DNA from: Brevibacterium sp.
GTDB taxonomy: Bacteria > Actinomycetota > Actinomycetes > Actinomycetales > Brevibacteriaceae
Assembly: GCF_031179145.1 (NCBI RefSeq)
Contig: NZ_JAPSIB010000004.1
Location: forward strand, 1 to 64,000
DNA length: 64,000 bases
Direction of reading: 5' to 3'
The stretch's first letter is position 1. Every line of letters starts with the position of its first letter. Below are positions 54,994 through 63,968 of this stretch, piece after piece. A model generated the notes under the pieces. It worked only from the letters and a program-made list of their open reading frames with translations, had not been told where the DNA came from and ran no database searches. A program made the position numbers and the translations under genes.

Positions 54994-55077
54994 GCGGATT
55001 CAGGTGTGCAGGCGGCGGGCTCAGGTGCTCGAGCTGCGGGCTCAGGTGCGCACGCGACGGGCTCAGCTGTCGGCGCT
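54994..55077. repeat. 21-base tandem repeat, four units
   Basis: Four 21-base units at 54994, 55015, 55036 and 55057, the second and third sharing GCGGGCTCAGGTGC as their first 14 bases. The last unit covers the hisH stop codon and last codons; the others fill the gap to hisA. Minus-strand translation in one frame would give a heptad-like LSPxxxH repeat, outside any gene. Confidence 0.85.
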
Positions 55078-55680
55078 GTTGGCTCTCAGCCAATTGCGCA
55101 GCAGTCCTGCGCCGGCGTCGGCCGACTTCTCCGGGTGGAACTGGGCCGCCCAGGTGGTGCCGTCCTCGACGGCGGCGATGAAGTCGCTGCCGTGTGTGGC
55201 GGTGGTGACCAGGGTGTTCGGCGGTGCCTCGGTGGCGGCGTAGGAGTGGACGAAGTAGAACATCTCGTTCTCCACGCCTGCGAACATCTTCGTCTGTGCC
55301 GGGGCGGCGATGTGAGACCAGCCCATGTGCGGCACCACCGGCGCCTTGAGTGCGGTCACGGCTCCGGGCCACAGCCCGATTCCTGTCGTGTGCACCCCGT
55401 GCTCCTCGCCTGCGGCGAAGAAGACCTGGAGTCCGACGCAGATGCCTAGCAGGGGGCGCTGCTGCTCGTGCCAGCTGCGGATGAGGTCGACGGCTCCGAC
55501 TTTCTCGAGTCCGGCCATCACCGCTGAGTACGCGCCGACGCCGGGGACGAGGAGTCCGTCGGCGGAGTCGATGACGTCGTGGTCGGCGGTCAGGGTCACC
55601 TCGGCGCCTGCTGCCTCCGCAGCACGGACGGCGGACCGGATGTTGCCGGCGCCGTAGTCGAGAACGGCGATCTTCTTCAT
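55063..55680 (-). CDS. hisH: Imidazole glycerol phosphate synthase, glutaminase subunit
   Basis: 205 residues from [20 protein letters not shown]. Class I amidotransferase supplying ammonia to HisF. Nucleophile Cys in [16 protein letters not shown]; His-x-Glu in [22 protein letters not shown] and YFVHSYAA are typical. The start overlaps the stop of the membrane protein upstream (ATGA at 55677-55680). HisF itself is not in the window. Confidence 0.96.
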   Translation of the reverse strand: MKKIAVLDYGAGNIRSAVRAAEAAGAEVTLTADHDVIDSADGLLVPGVGAYSAVMAGLEKVGAVDLIRSWHEQQRPLLGICVGLQVFFAAGEEHGVHTTGIGLWPGAVTALKAPVVPHMGWSHIAAPAQTKMFAGVENEMFYFVHSYAATEAPPNTLVTTATHGSDFIAAVEDGTTWAAQFHPEKSADAGAGLLRNWLRANSADS

Positions 55681-56279
55681 TGCGCGGCTCCCTTCGTCAG
55701 GACGTGGCGGATGCGCCAGAGCGAGAAGCCGAGGACGATGATGCCGAATACGGCGACGACCCAGGCCACTGTATTGCCGCCGAGTCCGACGGTGATGCCG
55801 AACGCGGTGACGACTCCGGCCAGCAGGGCGACGACGATCCACAGCAGTGCGGTTCTCGCCACTGCGGCCCTGTCGGGTGACATCGTCTGCGCACTGGCCT
55901 GGAGTTTGGTCATCGATGAGGTCGGGATGTTGCCTTCGACGTCTTCGGGGCGGACAAGTTCGAGCAGCAGCTTCTCGAGCACATCGGGCAGGTTCTTCAG
56001 CGCCAGTCCGGCCGGCACGTCGGATTCGCGCACTCCGTTGCGGTAGTGACCGGCGTCGATCTGCTCCTCACTGCGCACGAGCAGCAGCACTTCGTGCTTG
56101 CCTGCGAGCTTCGAGATCGCAGCGGCCGCTTCGTTCCCGGCCTGCACGTCGGTGTCGGAGAGGACGATGCCGGAGAAGTCTCCGATCGGCACGATCGTTC
56201 CCTTGATGTTCGACAGCACACAGGCGGCCGCCAACTGGCTCGCGACTCCGAACGGAGTGACGACGACGGTGGTACTCAC
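55677..56279 (-). CDS. Hypothetical protein with two C-terminal membrane helices
   Basis: About 200 residues from a GTG at 56279 (VSTTVVVTPFGVASQL), chosen because sequence upstream to 56372 looks non-coding. A soluble N-domain of 130 residues (GTIVPIGDFSGIVLSDTDVQ, EVLLLVRSEEQIDAGHYRNG) is followed by helices ALLWIVVALLAGVVTAFGIT and WVVAVFGIIVLGFSLWRI. Coupled to hisH by a 4-base overlap. Not a known histidine enzyme; function unknown. Confidence 0.7.
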   Translation of the reverse strand: MSTTVVVTPFGVASQLAAACVLSNIKGTIVPIGDFSGIVLSDTDVQAGNEAAAAISKLAGKHEVLLLVRSEEQIDAGHYRNGVRESDVPAGLALKNLPDVLEKLLLELVRPEDVEGNIPTSSMTKLQASAQTMSPDRAAVARTALLWIVVALLAGVVTAFGITVGLGGNTVAWVVAVFGIIVLGFSLWRIRHVLTKGAAQ

Positions 56280-56459
56280 AGACCACCACTCAAGCCGCGC
56301 CAGCACTGGGATCGCGGCCCTACTCTGCAACTGGTCTGCACGTACTGAATTTTCATGCCTCAAGACTACCAACAGGCATCTGCGCCACAGCGATCAGGCC
56401 ATCCGAACGCACTGTCACACTTTGTCCGATCGTTCTTATGGCCACCGCCGGCTCAGGGC

Positions 56460-57302
56460 TCAGCTGGACTGGCTCTCCAGTTCTTCCAGAGAGACCTGAC
56501 CTGTGCGCACTGCCCAGAGAATTCGACGAGTACGGATGATTCGTGGCAGTGAAATGATCAGCAGCCCGCCGAGCATGTTGAAAACGATGACTATCGCGAA
56601 CCATTGCAGGAAGTCCAGAATCGAGATCTCGGCGCCGGCCAGCATAGCGGTGAAGATGACGATCGCGTTGATGGCCCCGTGAAGCATTCCGAAGCCGATG
56701 ACCAGCAGACCCGTGCTCATGCACACGATGGCGGAGACAACGTCGTTTTCTGTGCCCTGCTGCATACGGGTTGACAGGGTGATCGTGGCCCCAGCCAAGA
56801 GTGACAAAGCGATCATCACGAGGAGAGAGGGCTGGTCGATGTAACTGAGAGCCATGTCGACGAGAACCTGGTGGTAATCGGGCAAGCCCACCGCGATCAG
56901 CCACCCGAAAGCGAGACCTCCCAGCAGGTTGGTGATCAGAGTCACCGACCAGAGACGAAGAATCTGGATCACGGTGGCTTGGCCGGCGACGACGGCGTTG
57001 AGAGGCAGGAGGAATTCTTCGGTGAAGAGTTCCGAGTGGGCAAGCTTCAACGCGAGCAGGCCGATGCCGAAGGCCATGCCGGCGAGGATCTCAGATCCGG
57101 TTGCCTGCTTGACGAGAATCATCGCCAAGATTCCCAGACCCACGTCGACGCCTCCGAAGACGCCAGTGACGAGAAGTTCAGGCCATTTCCGATTCAGTCG
57201 ATTGGCACCTTCGACGACGGTCGTGGCGGCCTCCGTGACAAGGGCGTCTTCGAGGTCGAAATCATTCTTGCCCAACCGTTTGCGCTGCTGCTTCTCAGTC
57301 AT
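56460..57302 (-). CDS. Formate/nitrite transporter (FNT) family channel
   Basis: 280 residues with six predicted helices. FNT features: ATTVVEGANRLNRKWPELLV opening, ALKLAHSELFTEEFLLPLNA (family second motif), LRLWSVTLITNLLGGLAFGW and the C-terminal FAIVIVFNMLGGLLIISLP. Conducts formate, nitrite or similar small anions in relatives; closest in look to YfdC-type members. It lies on the same strand between hisB and the his-linked membrane protein, an unusual place. Confidence 0.88.
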   Translation of the reverse strand: MTEKQQRKRLGKNDFDLEDALVTEAATTVVEGANRLNRKWPELLVTGVFGGVDVGLGILAMILVKQATGSEILAGMAFGIGLLALKLAHSELFTEEFLLPLNAVVAGQATVIQILRLWSVTLITNLLGGLAFGWLIAVGLPDYHQVLVDMALSYIDQPSLLVMIALSLLAGATITLSTRMQQGTENDVVSAIVCMSTGLLVIGFGMLHGAINAIVIFTAMLAGAEISILDFLQWFAIVIVFNMLGGLLIISLPRIIRTRRILWAVRTGQVSLEELESQSS

Positions 57303-57344
57303 TGGCCGAGTATAGGGGACTCTATTCGAAGCACACAGTGGTGC

Positions 57345-57941
57345 TCACAGAACTCCCTTGGTGCTCGGCACGGTGCTGTTGCGAGCGTCGAACTCGATCG
57401 CTTCGCGCAGCGCTCGGGCGAAGGCCTTGAACTGTGCTTCGACGATGTGGTGCGGGTCCCGCCCGCGCAGCAGGTCGAGGTGAACGGTCAGCCCCGCATG
57501 GAATGCCAGGGACTCCAAGGCGTGGGAGGTCATCGAACCGGTGAAGTGGCCGCCGATGAGGTGGTACTGCTGCCCCTCCGGCTCGCCGACGTGGACGAAG
57601 TAGGGCCGACCGGAGACGTCGATGACGCAGCGGGCCAGGGATTCGTCCAGGGGCACCGCGGCGTGACCGTAACGGCGGATCCCCGCCTTGTCCCCCAGCG
57701 CCTCGCCCAGTGCCTGGCCGAGCACGATCGAGGTGTCCTCGACGGTGTGGTGGACGTCGATGTGCGTATCGCCTTCGGCCTTGATCTCCATGTCGATGAG
57801 CGAGTGCTTGGACAGGGCGGTGAGCATGTGGTCGAAGAAGGGCACGCTGGTCGAGATCTCCGACTGACCGGTTCCGTCGAGGTCGATGGAGACGGAGACC
57901 GAGGATTCGGAGGTCTCGCGAGAGCGCTGGGCCTGCCTCAT
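57345..57941 (-). CDS. hisB: Imidazoleglycerol-phosphate dehydratase
   Basis: 198 residues, monofunctional actinobacterial type. Mn-binding motifs: [57 protein letters not shown] and [18 protein letters not shown]. Standard length and residues. Follows hisC by 72 bases. Confidence 0.97.
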   Translation of the reverse strand: MRQAQRSRETSESSVSVSIDLDGTGQSEISTSVPFFDHMLTALSKHSLIDMEIKAEGDTHIDVHHTVEDTSIVLGQALGEALGDKAGIRRYGHAAVPLDESLARCVIDVSGRPYFVHVGEPEGQQYHLIGGHFTGSMTSHALESLAFHAGLTVHLDLLRGRDPHHIVEAQFKAFARALREAIEFDARNSTVPSTKGVL

Positions 57942-58013
57942 GAGGAGCCTTTCGTTGGTGTGGGGCGATCGGACTCCATTGTCACCTGGATCCGATGCGG
58001 AAGTTCTCAGTGC

Positions 58014-59177
58014 TCACGCTTCGGTCAGCTGCTGATCCGCGCCGGGGTGCGAATCGGCGAGCACCTGTGGGTCTGCAGCGAGGATCTCATCAACGGCTGC
58101 CAGGAACGCGGTGGTCTCCTCGTCGGTGCCGGCGTTGACCCGCGCGTGGTGCGGGATGCCGATGTCGCGGATGAGGATCCCCCGGTCGAGCAGCTGCTGC
58201 CACAGTGCGGGTGGCGAGGCGACGTTGCCGAAGAGGACGAAGTTGGAGTCGCTCGGGTAGACCCGGAATCCGACGCGTGCCAGGTGCTCGGCGATGCGGT
58301 TGCGCGAGTCGATGAGACGGTCGACGTTGTCGAGCAGAAGATCGGCGTGTTCGAGCGCGGCGCAGGCCAGGGCTTGGGTGATCGACGACAGGTGGTAGGG
58401 CAGACGCACCAGGCGCAGTGTGTCGATGAGTTCGGGGGCGGCGATCGCGTAGCCGAGCCGCAGGCCCGCACAGGCGAAGGCCTTGCTCATCGTGCGGGAC
58501 ACGACGAGGCGCGGACGCCCCTCGAGCAGGGTCATCGCCGATGGCTTCGCGGGTCGGGAGAACTCGGCATAGGCCTCATCGACGATGACGATCCCCGAGC
58601 AGTTGTCATAGGCGGCTTCGATGACGTCGAGGCCGATCGAGGTTCCCGTTGGGTTGTTCGGGGTGCAGAGGAAGACGATGTCGGGATCGACCCGGGCCAC
58701 CTCGGCGGCGACGAACTCGGCGGAGAGGTCGAACTCCTCGTCCCGCGCCGCTGCCTGCCAGGTCGCTCCGGTGCCGGTGGTGATCAGCGGGTGCATGGAG
58801 TAGGAGGGGGTGAAGCCGAGTGCGGTGCGTCCCGGTCCTCCGAACGCCTGGACGATGTGCGAGAGGACCTCATTCGAGCCGTTGCCCGCCCAGATCATGT
58901 CCGGGCTCAATGCGACCTGCGTACCGGCCCTGTCGTTGACGCCATTCAGATAATCGACGAGGTGGTCACGCAGATCGTCGAACTCACGGTCCGGGTAGCG
59001 GTTGAGCCCGGCGAAGTGGCTGTCGGCGGCCGCCCGCATCGAGTCCACGACGATCTCGGGGATCGGATAGGCGTTCTCATTGACATTCAGCTGCACTGGG
59101 ACGTTGAGGTGCGGAGCGCCGTAGGGCTTGAGGCCCTCGAGGTCCGAACGCACGGGCAGAGATTCGATGTTTCCCAC
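58014..59177 (-). CDS. hisC: Histidinol-phosphate aminotransferase
   Basis: PLP fold-type I enzyme of 387 residues. Key segments: LNVNENAYPIPEIVVDSMRA, AGNGSNEVLSHIVQAFGGPG, FLCTPNNPTGTSIGLDVIEA, IVIVDEAYAEFSRPAKPSAM and SRTMSKAFACAGLRLGYAIA with the Schiff-base Lys. Starts 9 bases after the LysM gene stop. hisD, usually upstream in actinobacteria, is not here. Confidence 0.95.
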   Translation of the reverse strand: MGNIESLPVRSDLEGLKPYGAPHLNVPVQLNVNENAYPIPEIVVDSMRAAADSHFAGLNRYPDREFDDLRDHLVDYLNGVNDRAGTQVALSPDMIWAGNGSNEVLSHIVQAFGGPGRTALGFTPSYSMHPLITTGTGATWQAAARDEEFDLSAEFVAAEVARVDPDIVFLCTPNNPTGTSIGLDVIEAAYDNCSGIVIVDEAYAEFSRPAKPSAMTLLEGRPRLVVSRTMSKAFACAGLRLGYAIAAPELIDTLRLVRLPYHLSSITQALACAALEHADLLLDNVDRLIDSRNRIAEHLARVGFRVYPSDSNFVLFGNVASPPALWQQLLDRGILIRDIGIPHHARVNAGTDEETTAFLAAVDEILAADPQVLADSHPGADQQLTEA

Positions 59178-59186
59178 CCGATAAGT

Positions 59187-59534
59187 CTAGCGGCGCGGCA
59201 CGTCCAGGGTCTGCCCCGGGTGCACCACGGGCGAGGACAGGTGGTTGATCTCGACGATGTCGGCGACGACATCACGAGGGTCGCGGTCGAGATCGAGACC
59301 GACTGCCACCTCCCACAGGGACTGTCCCTCTTCGACGATGACGGACTCGGCGTCGATGCCGACGGCTGCGGATCCGGAGACCGCCTCGGCGGTGGAGGAC
59401 TGGGTGGCGACGAAGAACGCTCCGCCGACGATCACGAGGGCGAAGATGATGGTCCGGAGCAGGCGGAGTGCTCGACGGCCGCGGGCAGTGACGTGCAGTT
59501 CCGGGGCCAGCGCCGGCAGGATCTGTGCAGACAT
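59187..59534 (-). CDS. LysM-domain membrane-anchored protein
   Basis: 115 residues. One membrane helix at about 26-45 (LRTIIFALVIVGGAFFVATQ), then a single extracytoplasmic LysM module (VIVEEGQSLWEVAVGLDLDR ... INHLSSPVVHPGQTLDVP), expected to bind peptidoglycan. Divergent from lexA and often found next to it in actinobacteria, where it may be SOS-controlled and check division (inference by analogy with YneA-type proteins). Confidence 0.85.
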   Translation of the reverse strand: MSAQILPALAPELHVTARGRRALRLLRTIIFALVIVGGAFFVATQSSTAEAVSGSAAVGIDAESVIVEEGQSLWEVAVGLDLDRDPRDVVADIVEINHLSSPVVHPGQTLDVPRR

Positions 59535-59575
59535 CGCTTTACCTCTTTCATTCGTACGATTCCACCAGCAATAGG

Positions 59576-59620
59576 TAGAACGTCTGTTCTATTCAACATG
59601 CCAATCGAACAAATGTCCAG
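59576..59620. promoter_or_regulatory. SOS (LexA) boxes in the lysM-lexA gap
   Basis: Perfect palindrome TAGAAC-GTCT-GTTCTA at 59576-59591 fits the actinobacterial GAAC-N4-GTTC LexA site. A weaker TCGAAC-AAAT-GTCCAG lies at 59605-59620. The 232-base gap is shared by divergent lysM and lexA, so both may be SOS-regulated and lexA autoregulated. Confidence 0.8.
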
Positions 59621-59766
59621 TCCAACTCGAACATCTATGCGACAATGAGGAGGAACCAGCGTTGTTGATTGGTCTGAAGGAACCATCTCAGGCGGCACTG
59701 ACACGAGACTTCGCAGCGGCGGGAATCCAGCGGTGACGCGGGGATTAGAACGAAGGGGAACGAGCA

Positions 59767-60522
59767 ATGGTTCAGGGCAAGAGGGGCAGAGGCCGCCCGC
59801 GCAACGAAGACGTTGCCAGCGAGATCGCGGCAGCCCGCAACGAAGACGAAGACGTCGCCATTCCGGAAGGCTCGACCGGAGAGGGCGACTACCGGCTGAC
59901 ACCGCGCCAGCGCCTGGTGCTCGAGACCATCGAACGCGCCGTGGTCGCCAACGGGTATCCGCCGAGCATGCGGGAGATCGGGAAGGCAGCTGGTCTGGCC
60001 TCGCTCTCGAGCGTTGCGCACCAGCTGTCCCAACTCGAACGGCTCGGCTACGTCCGGCGCGACCCCAAGCGTCCCCGTGCCATCGAGGTCGTCAATCCCT
60101 TCGAAGAGGAAGAGGCCGAACGGGAGAAGTTCGAGCAGCTGTCGCACAACACCGTGCAGGTCCCCGTCGTCGGACGGATCGCCGCCGGCGGGCCGATCCT
60201 CGCCGAGCAGGAGATCGACGACATCTTCTCCCTGCCGACCCAGGTCGTCGGCTCCGGTGAGATGTTCCTGCTCAAGGTCGTCGGCGATTCGATGATCGAA
60301 GCGGCCATCTGCCACGACGACTGGGTGGTCGTGCGCAAGCAGCACACGGCCGACAACGGCCAGATCGTCGCCGCGCTCCTCGACGGCGAGGCGACGGTGA
60401 AGACGCTCAAGCGCAAGGCCGGCCAGCAGTGGCTGCTGCCGCAGAACAAGGACTACGAACCGATCGACGGAACCTACGCCCAGATCATGGGGCTGGTCGT
60501 CGCGGTCATCCGCCGTCTCTGA
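59767..60522 (+). CDS. lexA: LexA repressor, with AT-hook-like N-terminal extension
   Basis: SOS repressor of 251 residues. Residues 1-40 are an extra basic/acidic tail containing [11 protein letters not shown], an RGRP AT-hook-like core. The usual winged helix starts at about 43 ([38 protein letters not shown]). Self-cleavage should fall at Ala140-Gly141 ([13 protein letters not shown]), with Ser175 (VGDSMIEA) and Lys212 (ATVKTLKR) as the dyad. The start follows GAAGGGGAACG; an internal start is not offered by any ATG before the winged helix. Confidence 0.95.
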   Translation: MVQGKRGRGRPRNEDVASEIAAARNEDEDVAIPEGSTGEGDYRLTPRQRLVLETIERAVVANGYPPSMREIGKAAGLASLSSVAHQLSQLERLGYVRRDPKRPRAIEVVNPFEEEEAEREKFEQLSHNTVQVPVVGRIAAGGPILAEQEIDDIFSLPTQVVGSGEMFLLKVVGDSMIEAAICHDDWVVVRKQHTADNGQIVAALLDGEATVKTLKRKAGQQWLLPQNKDYEPIDGTYAQIMGLVVAVIRRL

Positions 60523-60528
60523 AGTCTG

Positions 60529-62496
60529 TCAGCTCGGCGCCTGCGAAAGTCGTTGGAGGCTCTTCTTCACCACGGCCGCGTTCGTCGTCGGCCACATGTC
60601 CGGCATCGAGTTGACGAGGTAGCCGCCGTAACGGGCGGAGCGCAGCCGGGAATCGAGGACCGCCACAACCCCTTTGTCCGAGGTCGAGCGGATCAGACGC
60701 CCGGCGCCCTGAGCCAGACGCAGCGCGGCATGCGTGGCGCTGACGGCCATGAATCCGTTGACGCCCCTGCTGTCTGCGTCCTTCGACCGGGCCTGCATGA
60801 GCGGGTCGTCTGGCCTGGGGAACGGCAGCCGGTCGATGATGACCAGCCGGTTCGTGCGCCCGGGGACGTCGACTCCCTGCCACAGTGACATCGTCCCGAA
60901 CAGGCACGCGGTGTCGTCGGCGGCGAACTGCGAGACCAGGGACGGCAGACCATCATCGCCCTGGAGCAGGATCGGCAGGTTGAACTTCGCGCGCAGGTAC
61001 TCGGCGGCGGCATTCGCGGCCGCCCGCGAGGAGAACAGTCCCAGCGCTCCCCCGTTCGAAGCCGTGACCAGCTCCTCGAGCTCGTTGAGGGCCATTTCGC
61101 TGAGCCCGCTCCGGCCCGGCTTCGGCAGGTGCGAGGCGACATAGAGGATGCCCTGCTTGCCATAGTCGAACGGCGAGCCGACGTCGAGAGAGTCCCACCT
61201 CGGCGCATCGGGTCCGAAGAGTCCCAGTGAGGCAGCGACCGCGTCGAAGTTCCCACCCAGGGACAGCGTCGCCGAGGTGGCGACCACGGTCGATTCCTCG
61301 AAGATCCCCGAACGCATGGTCCCGGCCACGCTCAGCGGTGCGACGACGAGGTTCGTCGTCTCCTTCTCCCGGAAGGTGCTGCGCGAGAGCCACACGACGT
61401 CGTTCTTCCCGGGGTCGCAGAAGCGCTCGGCGAGTTCGAAGATCTCCTGGCAGCGGGCCTTGGCCATCTGCCGGCCCGCATCCGCGTCCTCGCTCTTGCC
61501 GCCGATGTCGTTGATGATCTGCCGGGCCGAATCACGGACCTGGGCCAGGGCCAGCGCCAAAGACTCACTCATCGTATTGATGAGTCCCTCGCTCACGTGG
61601 CCCATCGCCCGCTCCAGAGCCGCGGCGGCGGAGTCGAGGAGGGCGACGACGCCATCCTGGACGGCGGTGTGCTTGCGCACGGAACTCGTCGCGGCCTGGA
61701 GCATGCTCGCATTCAGCTGTCCCGACAGGGCGCTGGTCACCCGGTCCTTGAGCTCGTGCGCCTCGTCGATGATGATGACGTCGTGTTCGGGCAGGACGGT
61801 GTTCTCCCCGAAGGCGTCGATGGCCAACAGCGCATGATTGGTCACGACGATGTCCGCCTCGGCGGCGGTGTTGCGCGCGATCTCGGCGAAGCACTCGGTG
61901 TACAGGGGGCAGTTCGAGCCCAGGCAGTCGAAGGCGTTGACCGAGACCTGAGCCCAGGCGCGGTCGCTGACGCCGGGCATGAGGTCGTCCCGGTCACCGG
62001 TGTCGGTGATCTTCTCCCAGCTGCGGATCCGCTGGATCTCCTCGCCCAACCCGCTGCGCTCGGAGGGGGTGCGACCGGCGGCGGCATCGGCGCCGAGGTC
62101 GAAGAGCATTCCCTCGCCCTCGTCCGGGTAGCCGCCGGCAAGCTTGTGCTTGCACACATAGTTGCGTCGGCCCTTGAGCAGGGCGGCGCGTGGCAGTGGG
62201 CTGAGGTCCTTCTTCACCGCTTTGAACAGGCGCGGCAGATCACGGTGGATGATCTGCGTCTGCAGCGCCAGGGTCGCCGTGGAGACGATGACCTTGCTGC
62301 CGGTGCGGCTGGCGAACTCGGCGGCGGGGACCAGGTACGCCAGGGACTTTCCCGTGCCGGTTCCCGCTTGGACGAGCAGATGGACGCCGTTGTCGAGCGC
62401 CGATCCGACCGCCTGGGCCATGTCCGACTGTCCCTGCCTGGGCGATCCGCCGATGGCCGCAACGGCAGACTCGAGCAGTTGTTCGACAGTGCTCAC
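60529..62496 (-). CDS. dinG: DinG/XPD-like ATP-dependent DNA helicase
   Basis: Superfamily 2 helicase of 655 residues. Walker A AGTGTGKS (44-51), DEAH box 244-247 in IIIDEAHELKDRV, and four Fe-S Cys: C115, C191, C196 and C202, between motifs I and II as in XPD/DinG. The C-terminal motif VI region is AAQGAGRLIRSTSDKGVVA-like (LRLAQGAGRLIRST). Likely damage- or R-loop-processing enzyme. Coupled to hflX by a 4-base overlap; convergent with lexA, leaving 6 bases between stops and no hairpin. Confidence 0.92.
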   Translation of the reverse strand: MSTVEQLLESAVAAIGGSPRQGQSDMAQAVGSALDNGVHLLVQAGTGTGKSLAYLVPAAEFASRTGSKVIVSTATLALQTQIIHRDLPRLFKAVKKDLSPLPRAALLKGRRNYVCKHKLAGGYPDEGEGMLFDLGADAAAGRTPSERSGLGEEIQRIRSWEKITDTGDRDDLMPGVSDRAWAQVSVNAFDCLGSNCPLYTECFAEIARNTAAEADIVVTNHALLAIDAFGENTVLPEHDVIIIDEAHELKDRVTSALSGQLNASMLQAATSSVRKHTAVQDGVVALLDSAAAALERAMGHVSEGLINTMSESLALALAQVRDSARQIINDIGGKSEDADAGRQMAKARCQEIFELAERFCDPGKNDVVWLSRSTFREKETTNLVVAPLSVAGTMRSGIFEESTVVATSATLSLGGNFDAVAASLGLFGPDAPRWDSLDVGSPFDYGKQGILYVASHLPKPGRSGLSEMALNELEELVTASNGGALGLFSSRAAANAAAEYLRAKFNLPILLQGDDGLPSLVSQFAADDTACLFGTMSLWQGVDVPGRTNRLVIIDRLPFPRPDDPLMQARSKDADSRGVNGFMAVSATHAALRLAQGAGRLIRSTSDKGVVAVLDSRLRSARYGGYLVNSMPDMWPTTNAAVVKKSLQRLSQAPS

Positions 62497-63968
62497 TCGC
62501 CGATGACCATGTCCGGACGTCGGAAGTCGTCGAGCTCTGCGGCCAGCTCCTGAGGCACCTTCGCATGCAGGGCGGTGCCGCCCGTGGTGTGCTCTTCGCG
62601 TTCGACGGAGCCCAGGGCATAGATCTTCGACACAAGGTCACCGCGCTCGTACGGGATGAGGACCGAGACCTCGACATTCGGCGAGGGCAGCTTCTCCTCG
62701 ATGGTTTCGACGAGTTCGGGAATGCCCTCCCCCGTCGCAGCCGAGACGAACCGCGCGTGTGGGTACTCCGCGCGCAGCCCCGTCAACACCGTCTCCTCGG
62801 CGATGTCGGCCTTGTTGAAGACGATGAGCTCGGCGATGTCACGCGTCTCGACGTCCTTGAGCACATCACGCACCGCACTGATCTGCCCGTGCGGATCCGG
62901 GTGCGAGGCGTCGACGACGTGGAGGAGCAGATCGGAGTCGGCGGCCTCCTCGAGGGTCGACCGGAAGGCCTCGACCAGCTGGTGCGGGAGGTTGCGGACG
63001 AAACCGACGGTGTCGGTGAACGTGAACGTGATCCCCTCGGAGGTCTGCGACTGCCTGACCGTGGGATCAAGGGTGGCGAACAGTGCGTTCTGCACCATCA
63101 CCTCGGCGTCGGTGAGCCGGTTGAGCAGCGAGGATTTCCCGGCGTTCGTGTATCCGACGATCGCGACCGAGGGGATGTGATTGCGGGTGCGATTCTTCCG
63201 CTTCGTCTCCCTGGCCGGGGCCATCGCCGCGATCTCCTTGCGCAGCTTCGACATCCGGGCCCGGATCCGGCGCCGGTCGAGTTCGATCTTCGTCTCACCG
63301 GGACCGCGCGAGCCGATCCCGGCACCGCCGGCGACACGTCCACCGGCCTGGCGGGACAGGGACTCACCCCAACCGCGCAGCCTGGGCAGGAGGTATTCGA
63401 GCTGGGCGAGTTCGACCTGGGCCTTGCCCTCGCGGGACTTCGCATGCTGGGCGAAGATGTCGAGGATCAGGGCGACGCGGTCGACGACCTTGACCTTGAT
63501 GACGTCCTCGAGCCCGCGCCGTTGGCTGGGGGCGAGTTCGGAGTCGACGATGACGGTGTCGGCGCCGACAGAGGCGACGATCTCGGCGAGCTCAGCGGCT
63601 TTGCCTCGGCCCAGGTACGTGCCCGGGTCCGGCTTCTCGCGGCGCTGGATGACGGCGTCGAGGACCATCGAGCCTGCGGTCTCGGCGAGAGCCGCCAGTT
63701 CCCGGATCGAGTTCTCGGCTTCAGCCAGGGTGGTGTTCCAGAGGCCTGCCAGCACGACCCGCTCGAGGCGGATCTGTCGGTATTCGACCTCGGTGATGTC
63801 CTCGAGTTCGGTCGAGAGGCCGGCGACTCGTTTGAGCGCGGCGCGTTCGGCGAGGTCGAACTGCGAATCCTCGTCGACGTCCGATTCGTGGTTGCCGAGC
63901 GCCTGAGCGCCTCGCGAGAGCACACGGTCAAGCATTGCGTCCCGGCGCTCTTTGTCAGTGGGCGTCAT
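62493..63968 (-). CDS. hflX: GTPase HflX
   Basis: Ribosome-associated GTPase of 491 residues. The N-terminal HflX domain has DTVIVDSELAPSQRRGLEDV and the glycine-rich GESLSRQAGGRVAGGAGIGS. G domain: G1 VGYTNAGKSSLLNRL, G3 DTVGFVRNLPHQLVEAFRST, G4 FNKADIAEE. Splits or rescues stalled ribosomes in relatives (family knowledge). Starts 33 bases from the window edge, so its promoter is only partly present. Confidence 0.96.
   Translation of the reverse strand: MTPTDKERRDAMLDRVLSRGAQALGNHESDVDEDSQFDLAERAALKRVAGLSTELEDITEVEYRQIRLERVVLAGLWNTTLAEAENSIRELAALAETAGSMVLDAVIQRREKPDPGTYLGRGKAAELAEIVASVGADTVIVDSELAPSQRRGLEDVIKVKVVDRVALILDIFAQHAKSREGKAQVELAQLEYLLPRLRGWGESLSRQAGGRVAGGAGIGSRGPGETKIELDRRRIRARMSKLRKEIAAMAPARETKRKNRTRNHIPSVAIVGYTNAGKSSLLNRLTDAEVMVQNALFATLDPTVRQSQTSEGITFTFTDTVGFVRNLPHQLVEAFRSTLEEAADSDLLLHVVDASHPDPHGQISAVRDVLKDVETRDIAELIVFNKADIAEETVLTGLRAEYPHARFVSAATGEGIPELVETIEEKLPSPNVEVSVLIPYERGDLVSKIYALGSVEREEHTTGGTALHAKVPQELAAELDDFRRPDMVIGE

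Noticed and set aside
56871..59648. Very long plus-strand open frame (over 900 codons) opposite hisB and hisC
   Set aside because: Antisense shadow of GC-rich genes: the product is a low-complexity Gly/Asp/Val-rich string and the minus strand holds well-conserved hisB, hisC and others.
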